DNA of 42,451 nt. Source: Minisyncoccota bacterium (lineage in GTDB: Bacteria > Patescibacteriota > Minisyncoccia > Minisyncoccales > Minisyncoccaceae). The position numbers were made by a program, and so were the translations under genes. The notes under the pieces are model-generated. The model worked only from the letters and a program-made list of their open reading frames with translations, had not been told where the DNA came from and made no database searches. Position 1 is the first letter of the stretch; the number at the start of each line of letters is the position of its first letter. The stretch covers positions 1 through 42,451 of the forward strand of contig JAQUOX010000003.1 in NCBI GenBank assembly GCA_028716905.1. Reading direction: 5' to 3'. Positions 16,366 through 24,826 of this stretch are shown piece by piece.

Positions 16366-19300
16366 AAAGAAGTTGTTTTGTATTTTAATCCTTCTCCTCC
16401 TGCCCATTTTTATTATGGCCCAGACCGGCTTGGAAAACGAGTATCCGACCCTGGGCGGAACCCAGCCCACGGACGGCTCCTCCCCGGCCGAGTTTTTCAA
16501 ATACGTTTTTAATTTGGGAATCATTTTCGGAGTCGTGGCCGCTGTTTTCGTTTTGATTTCCCAGGGCGTAACCATGCTCATGGCCAAGGGAGAAATGGCT
16601 CTGGTGATTTTGGCCAAGGAAAAAATCAAAAGGGTCTTTGTCGGTCTTTTGATTCTTTTGGGCGCCTATATGATTCTAACGACCATTAATCCCGATTTGC
16701 AGGTTATAAAATTTAGCCCCCTTGAGGCTTTTGAAAATATAATAAACGGGCCCGGAACAGAGGAAGAAGCATTTCCCGAGTCCGAGTTTGAGGAAATTCC
16801 GCTGGGCTCTATCCTGGAAAGCATCCTGGCTGCCAATTCCTCGGAAAGAATCTACGACGACAAGACCGAGGAGCTCTGCTACGCCTATGACGAGAACGGA
16901 GACACCATTGACCGCAACGATGACAAGAAAATAGACGAGAATGATTTGTTAAAAGGAATGGATATGTATTATTGCTTGTCGGAATTGAACAAAGCCCTAA
17001 TCAAGAAGGTAAAAGACCTGAACGGAGGAAATTCTTTGTGCGACGGCCTTGCCGACGGAGGGCCGATTGAAGAGATGAAAAGCCTGATTGCAAGCGGCTG
17101 CAGTTGCAGTTCCTGCGACGTCTGGAAGCCCAATGTTTACTGCCCGGGAGGAGAATGCTACCAATGCAAAACCTATGCCTGCGGAGAATGCAGCACTTGC
17201 TGCAGGGACCATTGTTCTTGCTGCGGCAAGGCCTATTACTCCCCTGACTTGGGTTGTCAGGCCTTTAATGATGATAAAACTAAAGACCCTTGCGGAAGCG
17301 TCAGGGATGGCATAGATTGTGCCAGAAACGAAATCAAACTGCGGGTTGATGGAACAGGATTCAGTGTTCCTGGAGCAGCGGAAGATCAGTGCGCTTTCAC
17401 TAAATATTTCAAAGAGAACGAGTATAAATTCCTGACTCTTAAAAAAGGCAAGGAAAGGCTGGCCTCATTCAAGAGTTATTTCCAGAACCATCTGGCCGAC
17501 CTAAGAAAAGCAGAATCAATGATGAAATCTCCTTACGGAGAAAGAATATCTTTGGCCGAATTCCAGGCCATTCAAGGCAATGACCAGTATCAAAGGACCG
17601 TAGCTAAGGCCTTTCAAAACATCAATAGCACCTATTCGTATAATTCGATTAAATATTGTCGCGATTTCAATTGCACGGCATACAAAGACGGAAACGAAAA
17701 GAACCTCTGCGTTTCCGGAGAAAGGGCTGATTTGACGCAGGTCTTGATGGAAAAAGAGAAATTAATAGACCCTTTGTCTGATAAATTGCCTATCATTACC
17801 GACAAAAGGATCTGTGCGGTTGACGAGGACAAAGAAAGCTATTCTTACGACGGAGACGGGGCCACTTTCTATTTTCAGGAGGGGTACAAGACAAAAACAA
17901 CGAGCAAGCAGGAAGAATGTTCCATTGATTCTACTGTTGAGAAGGAAATGGTCAAGAGCTTGATTCCTATCGGGGAAACGGTTGACGCCACGGAAAAATT
18001 CGCCGAAGACGTTCTTCTTTTGGTGAGCCGGATTGATTCGGAAATGCAAGAAATAATTGAGAAAGCGGAAGAATTAAGCGTTTTGCCGGAACAGTGCGAT
18101 TGTTCTCAAGGGTGTTGGAATGAGTCTGACTGCGAATGTTTTTCTGGCGAAGAGTGCACTTCTTGTTCTTGTAGTTCTTGTTTGGAATGCGAAGGCAATT
18201 CTCAAGTTTTTTGCGAGTGCTGTGAATGCATGGAAGCAGTGGTGGTAAGCGAAGGAGTTCCCGACCCTGAAGATGATATGCGCATTAATTCCGGTTCTTG
18301 CCCCTCTTGTCCCGCTATTTATCCGACCGGGAACCAGGACGAATACTGGACTTATTGTCCTTGTAGCGGAAGCTTGTTTTTCCCCAACCTGTCGCTTATT
18401 AACGATCCTGATTCCCGTTTTTGTTATTTAGGAGAAGAGCTGGGTCCTTATTGCTCGCAGCACTTTCAAGAAGAGGTCTGCCAAGAGGCCATTAAGAAGC
18501 TTTCGCCAATTTGCAAGACATGGGTCAATGCTCCTAAATTTGTAAATTACGATATTGTCAGTTGCGAAACGGTGAGCCAAGAACCTGTTCCAGCTCCTGC
18601 GCTTTGCTGGGGAGGTAATAATATTTATTATACGCAAAAAAGCGTTTTAAAATTAAAACCCAATAAAACAAGAACAGTTACTGTTTGCGAGGGACAAGAA
18701 CCGGTTGAGCAGGAAGCAGTTAATAGTTTAAATAAACGTTATATGGGCCTTGTCCCGCCAGGCTTTGAAAAAGAAGACGCTCTAATACTTGACGGCAACA
18801 ATTGGTCGAAATTTGACTGGACGGGCGAAACGCTTTTAGGGGATGATTACTCGGGGCTTGAGTGGACAAAGGAAAATCAGTTTATTCTAAGAGATTATTT
18901 CTTCAACTGGGACGGCGGCCAGGTAAACGTTTTTGATTTTCAGGGTCTTTTGGACGATGTTTTTGACATATCGCCACCCGTTATTGGTCTGCCGGAGGGC
19001 CACAGGGTAGTTAGCGTAGAGGTTATTCCTTCTGATAGAGGGGTTGTTTATGTTTATTGGAATAAAGCCCTTTTATGTGTTAGAAGCACAGAGTTGTGGC
19101 TTGGCCAATGCACTATAGATCCTCCGGGAGATGGAGTCTGGTTTCAAGGAGAAAAAGAGTGCGAAGAAATAGAAATAGACGGCGCTAAAAAGATTAGGTG
19201 TACGCAAAGAATAGCAGGATACAGGAAACATGTTTTTGCCAGAAACAAAGGGTATGCCTTAAGATTTACAATTGAAAACACCAAAATCATAAAAGCAGGA

Positions 19301-19885
19301 GAGCCCAGTGTCAGGGATTATTATGTTTGTCCTTACAGCGAAATAAAAGCCAATCAGTGCAGTATATTTAGATATGACAGCGATTTAGATACTGATTATC
19401 CAGAAAACCTTGAAACAAACTATGGTTGTCAGATAAAGGGTTCTACTGGCGTCGGCCATCTTCAAAAAATAGAACTTTTGAACGAGCGCTTGGAAAATCT
19501 TATTCGGGGCGAGAACATGAGAGATGACGATATCAACCGCTGGACGCTTTTGGAAATGCTTTCTTTGTCAAGGAAAAGGATGGAGTCCTGCGTCAGAGGC
19601 TATGGCTGGTCGTATAAGGCGGATTTAACCGAAGAAAGGATATTTTCCTGTCAGGAGGGAATTGACGCCCAGATTTTGCACTCTCTGGTCGTTTTGCCTG
19701 ATTTTCCACACCCCAAGTCCGAAGAATACTGGAATTGTTATCCCCTAAACAGCGATTTACTGACTGAAGACGAGAAGAAGTCGTGTTATGCCAATAAAGA
19801 CGCTGAAGGAACAGAGGAAGACCCCAAGTGCCAAAGATTGATTCAAGGCTTGATGGATAATTATTATTGCTGTCAGGGAGAATAA
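16358..19885 (+). CDS. VirB2/TrbC pilin-like N-terminus fused to a large Cys-rich extracellular region
   Basis: Signal peptide, then YPTLGGTQPTDGSSPAEFFKYVFNLGIIFGVVAAVFVLISQGVTMLMAKG...KIKRVFVGLLILLGAYMILTTINPDL; Cys clusters CSCSSCDVWKPNVYCPGGECYQCKTYACGECSTCCRDHCSCCGK and CDCSQGCWNESDCECFSGEECTSCSCSSCLEC. Confidence 0.7.
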   Translation: MDKKKLFCILILLLLPIFIMAQTGLENEYPTLGGTQPTDGSSPAEFFKYVFNLGIIFGVVAAVFVLISQGVTMLMAKGEMALVILAKEKIKRVFVGLLILLGAYMILTTINPDLQVIKFSPLEAFENIINGPGTEEEAFPESEFEEIPLGSILESILAANSSERIYDDKTEELCYAYDENGDTIDRNDDKKIDENDLLKGMDMYYCLSELNKALIKKVKDLNGGNSLCDGLADGGPIEEMKSLIASGCSCSSCDVWKPNVYCPGGECYQCKTYACGECSTCCRDHCSCCGKAYYSPDLGCQAFNDDKTKDPCGSVRDGIDCARNEIKLRVDGTGFSVPGAAEDQCAFTKYFKENEYKFLTLKKGKERLASFKSYFQNHLADLRKAESMMKSPYGERISLAEFQAIQGNDQYQRTVAKAFQNINSTYSYNSIKYCRDFNCTAYKDGNEKNLCVSGERADLTQVLMEKEKLIDPLSDKLPIITDKRICAVDEDKESYSYDGDGATFYFQEGYKTKTTSKQEECSIDSTVEKEMVKSLIPIGETVDATEKFAEDVLLLVSRIDSEMQEIIEKAEELSVLPEQCDCSQGCWNESDCECFSGEECTSCSCSSCLECEGNSQVFCECCECMEAVVVSEGVPDPEDDMRINSGSCPSCPAIYPTGNQDEYWTYCPCSGSLFFPNLSLINDPDSRFCYLGEELGPYCSQHFQEEVCQEAIKKLSPICKTWVNAPKFVNYDIVSCETVSQEPVPAPALCWGGNNIYYTQKSVLKLKPNKTRTVTVCEGQEPVEQEAVNSLNKRYMGLVPPGFEKEDALILDGNNWSKFDWTGETLLGDDYSGLEWTKENQFILRDYFFNWDGGQVNVFDFQGLLDDVFDISPPVIGLPEGHRVVSVEVIPSDRGVVYVYWNKALLCVRSTELWLGQCTIDPPGDGVWFQGEKECEEIEIDGAKKIRCTQRIAGYRKHVFARNKGYALRFTIENTKIIKAGEPSVRDYYVCPYSEIKANQCSIFRYDSDLDTDYPENLETNYGCQIKGSTGVGHLQKIELLNERLENLIRGENMRDDDINRWTLLEMLSLSRKRMESCVRGYGWSYKADLTEERIFSCQEGIDAQILHSLVVLPDFPHPKSEEYWNCYPLNSDLLTEDEKKSCYANKDAEGTEEDPKCQRLIQGLMDNYYCCQGE

Positions 19886-19904
19886 TAAATTAATTGATTT
19901 AAAC

Positions 19905-21239
19905 ATGAAAAAATTATTATTTTTATTCCTTGTTCTGTCCTTGGTCTTGGTCTCTAATGTTTATGCCCTGGAGACTCAATATCCGGAAATCCTGGGCAAA
20001 ACAATAACCCAAGAAACCACACCGGCCGGCTATGTCGTCTATTTCTTCTATCTGGCTATGGCTTTGGGAAGCGTCTTGGTTTTCATGGTTTTGGTCATGG
20101 CCGGAATTGACTATCTGACGGCCGCAGGAGAACCGCCGAAAATCAGCGAGGCGAAAAAAAAGATACTCAGCGCTTTCGTCGGCCTGATAGTTCTTTTGAG
20201 TTCTTTCCTGATTCTTAACAGCATCAACCCCGCTTTGTTGAATATAGACCTAGAAAAACTGGAATGTCCGGGAGGAATCTGGGTTGTCAAACAGAACGAT
20301 GAAGGGAAAAAAGCGGACGAATGCATAGTTGGAACCATAAGCAATATCGAAGGACAAATTGTGGAAACAAAAGGCTGGAAGTTCTCGGGCTGTTTAATGA
20401 AGGAAGCGTATTTGTGCAGTGAGCCGGATTTCAAGGGAAGTTGCGTCAAGGTTTCCGACCCCAAAAGCCAGAGCTATACCTGCCAGCCCGACTACCAGTT
20501 TACGAACGATACCAGCCTGAGTGGAATCAAGTCAATAAAATTTGTCTGGCGCTCCCCCGGCGTTTACTTGTACGACAACACTAATTTTAACTCCCAAGAC
20601 CTTGGCCGAAGCCCGAAGAGCTTCAATAGTAATATAAAAAACTTGAATGATGTCGGTTTTGACAATTTGGCCCAGTCGGCCCAGTTCATTTTTCCGAAAA
20701 CAGAAACAGCGGAAGAAATGCCGACTACTTACGGCGTGATTTTGTTTGACAGCATCAATTATTCGGGCAAATGCAGCCTGGAACTCGTAAACCAGCCGGA
20801 TTTGGCCGTTCCGGGCATTTTGACTCCCATCGGAAGAAACACGGCCTCTTCGGTCATTGTTTTTACTGAAAAAGAGTCGGATGTTTCCAAGGACCTGGGA
20901 GATATCGTCCTGTATAATAATATAGATTGCGGACAAAGCTCAAGCGCTGAAGTTAAAAAATGCACCCTGAATATCAGAAATTACTCGACGTGGGGAGAAA
21001 TCCAAGACGCTTGCCCCGAGTTCCAGGAGGGTGATTATGTCCTGTCTTTTAGCATTAACGGACCCGGAGGCTTGGTTATAAAAGGAAGCCAAGGCGGATT
21101 TTGCGAATATTTTGATTCCAGAAGCATAATTTCCGGCAGTTGTTATCCGAGTCTAAAGACAAAATCAACGATTTATGTCCAGGGACCGGAAGGAACCAAG
21201 CCCGAGTCCCTCATAATCCTGCCAGTGGGCAACCAATAA
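19905..21239 (+). CDS. VirB2/TrbC pilin-like N-terminus fused to betagamma-crystallin-like extracellular repeats
   Basis: YPEILGKTITQETTPAGYVVYFFYLAMALGSVLVFMVLVMAGIDYLTAAG...AFVGLIVLLSSFLILNSINPAL; C-terminal GVILFDSINYSGKCSLEL...TASSVIVF and VYLYDNTNF. Confidence 0.65.
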   Translation: MKKLLFLFLVLSLVLVSNVYALETQYPEILGKTITQETTPAGYVVYFFYLAMALGSVLVFMVLVMAGIDYLTAAGEPPKISEAKKKILSAFVGLIVLLSSFLILNSINPALLNIDLEKLECPGGIWVVKQNDEGKKADECIVGTISNIEGQIVETKGWKFSGCLMKEAYLCSEPDFKGSCVKVSDPKSQSYTCQPDYQFTNDTSLSGIKSIKFVWRSPGVYLYDNTNFNSQDLGRSPKSFNSNIKNLNDVGFDNLAQSAQFIFPKTETAEEMPTTYGVILFDSINYSGKCSLELVNQPDLAVPGILTPIGRNTASSVIVFTEKESDVSKDLGDIVLYNNIDCGQSSSAEVKKCTLNIRNYSTWGEIQDACPEFQEGDYVLSFSINGPGGLVIKGSQGGFCEYFDSRSIISGSCYPSLKTKSTIYVQGPEGTKPESLIILPVGNQ

Positions 21240-21241
21240 AT

Positions 21242-22465
21242 ATGAAAAAATCGTTCAAAATAATTTTTATTCTTTTTATTCTCTTCCCTCTTGTCGTTCT
21301 GGCTCAGTACCCGGCTATCAGCGGAATGACAATAACCGACAAGTCCAGTTTTTCCGAATACGTCCTCTATTATTTCGCTTTGGCTCTGGTCGTCGGAATC
21401 ACGGTCGCGGCCATTGTTTTGATAACGGCCGGCATTAATTTTTTAATTTCCCGGGGTGATTTGTACAGGAGGAACAATGCCAAAAGAATGATAACCGGCG
21501 CTTTCGTGGGATTGGTAGTTCTTTTCGGTTCTTTCGTCATTTTGAACGCCTTGAATCCCTCATCCACAAGCCAATTTATTGAGCCGGAATCAACCGTTTC
21601 CGACGGCATTTATTTAATCAAGCAGGACGGGGAAAAGCTTTTGGCTTACCAGGATATTGCCAAAACCGAAAAAGATTTTACGGGGATAAAATGGATTTCC
21701 AGCCCGGAAGATTTGCCGGCCATTTATGTTTACGCCGAGGAAAATTTCAAGGGCGTGCCCGTGGAAATCAAGAACGGCAATTCTTCCTCCGTTTCCCGGG
21801 GGTCTTCCATCGCTTTTTTATGGAAAACCGCCGGCGTCTATCTTTATGATGGAACGAATTATCAGCTGAGTAAAAAGAGTTTTCCTTTGCCCGTTAAATT
21901 TGACCAGCCCTCTTTGGGCGGGAATTCTTTTGACAACATAACGCAATCGATTAAAATAACTCAGCCCGAAGGAGCTTCGGTTTTGGGTGCCATTCTTTTT
22001 TCCGAGCCGGACTACCGGGGAACCTGCTCCTGGATTTTGGGAGACACTCCCGATTTAAGCCAAGCTAGAGGCGAAGAGAACAATCCGGCCCTGGGCAACA
22101 ACATCCTCTCTTCCCTGATTCTTTTAAAAACGGTTTCCGGCTCGCCAACGGCCGTTTTTTACAACCGGGCCGACTGCCAGTATATTCAAGAAGACCCGAG
22201 AAGCAAGAAGTGTAATATTTCCCTGGTCAACAAAACAGAAAATTTCATTGATTATTGTCCTGATTTCGAGGGAGGTGTTTTGTCTTTCACTTTAAGCGAA
22301 GGAGCGGGCGTGCTTTTGAAGTCGGAAAACGGCCAATGCCAGTTTTTTGAAAGGCAAAAGCCCCAGGAGTGCGTCAGTCTGATTAAGTACGGCTATGTTT
22401 ACAGCCCCGATGTTGAAAAATCCCTTAAGCCCGATTCCTTCACGATATTTTCTTTGGAGAAATAA
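21242..22465 (+). CDS. VirB2/TrbC pilin-like N-terminus fused to betagamma-crystallin-like extracellular repeats (paralog)
   Basis: YPAISGMTITDKSSFSEYVLYYFALALVVGITVAAIVLITAGINFLISRG...AFVGLVVLFGSFVILNALNPSS; IYVYAEENFKGVPVEI, VYLYDGTNY, GAILFSEPDYRGTCSWIL...SSLILLK. Confidence 0.65.
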   Translation: MKKSFKIIFILFILFPLVVLAQYPAISGMTITDKSSFSEYVLYYFALALVVGITVAAIVLITAGINFLISRGDLYRRNNAKRMITGAFVGLVVLFGSFVILNALNPSSTSQFIEPESTVSDGIYLIKQDGEKLLAYQDIAKTEKDFTGIKWISSPEDLPAIYVYAEENFKGVPVEIKNGNSSSVSRGSSIAFLWKTAGVYLYDGTNYQLSKKSFPLPVKFDQPSLGGNSFDNITQSIKITQPEGASVLGAILFSEPDYRGTCSWILGDTPDLSQARGEENNPALGNNILSSLILLKTVSGSPTAVFYNRADCQYIQEDPRSKKCNISLVNKTENFIDYCPDFEGGVLSFTLSEGAGVLLKSENGQCQFFERQKPQECVSLIKYGYVYSPDVEKSLKPDSFTIFSLEK

Positions 22466-23250
22466 AGAGAAAGATTCAGCCAGTCGTCAACGCTTAATTC
22501 CTGCGCTCTGGCTTTGGAATTAATTCCGTTCTTTTTAAGGATTGCTTCGATGTTTTCTTTTTCCATTTTTAAGCCCTTGGAAAGATTATTGGCTACCTGC
22601 TTCCGGGGATGGGAAAAACCGGCCTTGACCAAGGTAAAAAACAAATCATCTTTCTTTCTTTTAAAGGGAGTGATTATGATAATCGCGCTGTCGGTTTTGG
22701 GCTTGGGCCAAAAACAATTTTTGGAAACAAAAGCCGCTATTTCGGGCTTGGCGTAGAAATTAACCGAAACAGCCAAAAGATTCATTTCCGGCGGTTTGGC
22801 GCAGATTCTTTTGGCCATTTCTTTTTGGATAAAAAAAACGATTTGCTTGGGCTTATTTTCCGACTCCAGTAGCTTTCTTATTAAAAAAGAGATTAAATAA
22901 TAGGGAGCATTGGCCACTGCCTTGTATCCTTTTTTCATTTCCGGCAATTTTTTCAGGACGTCCCCGGTTATAATCTCCACGTTTTTGACGCCTTCTTTTT
23001 TTAAGGCGTCTTTGAGAAGGGAAGACAAGCTCTCGTCTTTTTCAACGGCGACTATTTTTTTGGCATAAAGAGCCATTTCTCTGGTCAGGGCTCCCAGGCC
23101 GGGGCCGATTTCCAGGATAACGTCGTTTTTGCCGATTTTCGCCGCTCTGACGAATTTCCTGACAATGTTTTGGTCAATTAAAAAATTCTGGCCCAGTGAT
23201 TTTTTGGGGATTATTCCTTGTGTTTTAACTGTGGAAAACGAGCTTGACAT
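22399..23250 (-). CDS. rsmA: 16S rRNA (adenine1518/1519-N6)-dimethyltransferase
   Basis: KKSLGQNFLIDQNIVRKFV, ILEIGPGLGALTREM, VANAPYYLISFLI (NAPY). Confidence 0.93.
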   Translation of the reverse strand: MSSSFSTVKTQGIIPKKSLGQNFLIDQNIVRKFVRAAKIGKNDVILEIGPGLGALTREMALYAKKIVAVEKDESLSSLLKDALKKEGVKNVEIITGDVLKKLPEMKKGYKAVANAPYYLISFLIRKLLESENKPKQIVFFIQKEMAKRICAKPPEMNLLAVSVNFYAKPEIAAFVSKNCFWPKPKTDSAIIIITPFKRKKDDLFFTLVKAGFSHPRKQVANNLSKGLKMEKENIEAILKKNGINSKARAQELSVDDWLNLSLYFSKENIVKESGLRDFSTSGL

Positions 23251-23271
23251 ATGCGATAGAAGGTCTAAAAT
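23244..23271 (+). promoter_or_regulatory. Sigma70-type promoter for the M23 peptidase gene
   Basis: TTGACA-N16-TAAAAT. Confidence 0.5.
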
Positions 23272-23440
23272 GTATTTAAACCGTTAAGGTTGTTTTTCAA
23301 TAATTTCAAAGCTTATTCTTAACAGAACCACAATCTTAAATTGTCTGAAAAGCCGGAAAAGGCTTATTTTTTGCTTAATTCTGGTTGCGGCCCTGGCCGT
23401 CTTCTTTTCCGCTGACAAAGGTTCCAACAAAGCGGTTGCC

Positions 23441-24352
23441 GTGAGTCAAGCTAATCTTATCAACATTGAATCAAGTTTGCAACCGGTGACCAGTATTATT
23501 ACGGGGGAGAACAATGTTTTAGCGGCCATTTCCTCCCCTCTTTTTATTTCCTCCCAAGTTCTGGGTTCGATATTTGAAGACGAAAAAGACAACTCCATCA
23601 TTAAGTACGCGGTGGGAAGAGGCGAAACCATCAATCAGATAGCGGACAAGTTTGACATTTCCGTGGAAACCATACTTTTGGCCAACGAATTGAGCTCAAC
23701 CAAGATAAGAGAGGGAGATGAATTGATGATTCTGCCCGTGGATGGGTTGCTTCATTTGGTGGAAGGCGGCGAGACGGTTGAAAAGATAGCCAAAAAGTAC
23801 GGTGCTCAATCAGGGGAAATAATCGATTTTAACAGATTGTCGGACGAGGGAGAGGTTTTTGTGGGGGACATTTTAATTGTTCCCGAAGGGAAAATGCCCA
23901 AGGCGTCTTCCTCGGCCTCGGCCAGCGCTCCCGTGGCCCAAGTCACTTTGCCCGACTCTTATTTCATTTCTCCGACGACGGGCATTATCACCCAGGGGCC
24001 CCATTTTTCACACATTGTCAACGGCTACAGACAGTATAATGCGGCGGATATCGCCAATACTCTGGGAACGCCCATCGTGGCCGTGGCCGGCGGAGAAATT
24101 CAGATTGTGAAGACGGTCTGGCCTTACGGCAATTATATAACAATTCTTCATCCCAACGGCGTGGTTACTTTATACGGCCACTTGAATTCTTTCGCCAAAG
24201 ACATCTATTCCGGGAAAAAAGTTTCCCAGGGAGAGATTATCGGCTATATGGGAAGCACCGGTTATTCCACCGGCTCTCACCTTCACTTCGAAGTCAGAGG
24301 AGCGGCTAATCCGCTTTTGAAGTACGGGGTGGGAACAAGAATCGTCTATTAA
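23441..24352 (+). CDS. LysM-LysM-M23 (LytM) peptidase-like protein; true 5' end probably upstream
   Basis: LysM: YAVGRGETINQIADKFDISVETILLANEL and HLVEGGETVEKIAKKYG; M23 core: YNAADIANTLGTPIVA...YGNYITILHPNGVVTLYGHL...STGSHLHFEVRG. GTG start as given; a signal-peptide-like sequence lies in frame upstream. Confidence 0.85.
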   Translation: MSQANLINIESSLQPVTSIITGENNVLAAISSPLFISSQVLGSIFEDEKDNSIIKYAVGRGETINQIADKFDISVETILLANELSSTKIREGDELMILPVDGLLHLVEGGETVEKIAKKYGAQSGEIIDFNRLSDEGEVFVGDILIVPEGKMPKASSSASASAPVAQVTLPDSYFISPTTGIITQGPHFSHIVNGYRQYNAADIANTLGTPIVAVAGGEIQIVKTVWPYGNYITILHPNGVVTLYGHLNSFAKDIYSGKKVSQGEIIGYMGSTGYSTGSHLHFEVRGAANPLLKYGVGTRIVY

Positions 24353-24382
24353 AAAAACGCCCCTAAGAGGCGGTTTTTTTAT
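24351..24382. terminator. Bidirectional terminator between convergent genes
   Basis: AAAAAACGCC-CCTAAGA-GGCGGTTTTTTT. Confidence 0.55.
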
Positions 24383-24731
24383 TGCACTCGTTGCAGACCC
24401 TGGCTTCGGGAAAGATTTTCAGCCTTTCCGAGGGTATTTCTTTGTCGCAATTTTCACACCGGCCGTAAGTTCCTTTTTCCATTTTTTCCAAAGCCAAATC
24501 GACGTCTTTCAGTTTCGTTTCCAGAGCGCGCTCCACGGGCAGAAGATTTTCGTATTCTTCCACTTCGTCGGCCTCTTCCTCCAGGTTCTCTTCGTCGGGA
24601 GTATTGGGATAGCGGGTTTGCCACTCATTATTGGCGTCCTTCTGGGCGAATCCTTCCAATTCTTTTTCCAGCTCTTTTTTTCTTGATTCCAAATGGTTTT
24701 TTAATTGTTCCAAAGTGTTTTTGTCCATCAT
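24363..24731 (-). CDS. TraR/DksA-family C4 zinc finger protein
   Basis: GTYGRCENCDKEIPSERLKIFPEARVCNEC. Confidence 0.85.
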   Translation of the reverse strand: MMDKNTLEQLKNHLESRKKELEKELEGFAQKDANNEWQTRYPNTPDEENLEEEADEVEEYENLLPVERALETKLKDVDLALEKMEKGTYGRCENCDKEIPSERLKIFPEARVCNECNKKTAS

Positions 24732-24826
24732 AAACTGCGGATAATAATATAGCCGATTATTATTAAAACGGCTAAAATAATTATTCTTATTATTAATTTA
24801 GAGATTAGGCTCGGTCTTTGAATCAT
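24728..24826 (-). CDS. 32-aa single-TM small protein
   Basis: Reverse-strand ATG at 24826: MIQRPSLISKLIIRIIILAVLIIIGYIIIRSL*; overlaps the upstream gene end by 29 bp and its TGA overlaps the DksA ATG (ATGA). Confidence 0.5.
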   Translation of the reverse strand: MIQRPSLISKLIIRIIILAVLIIIGYIIIRSL

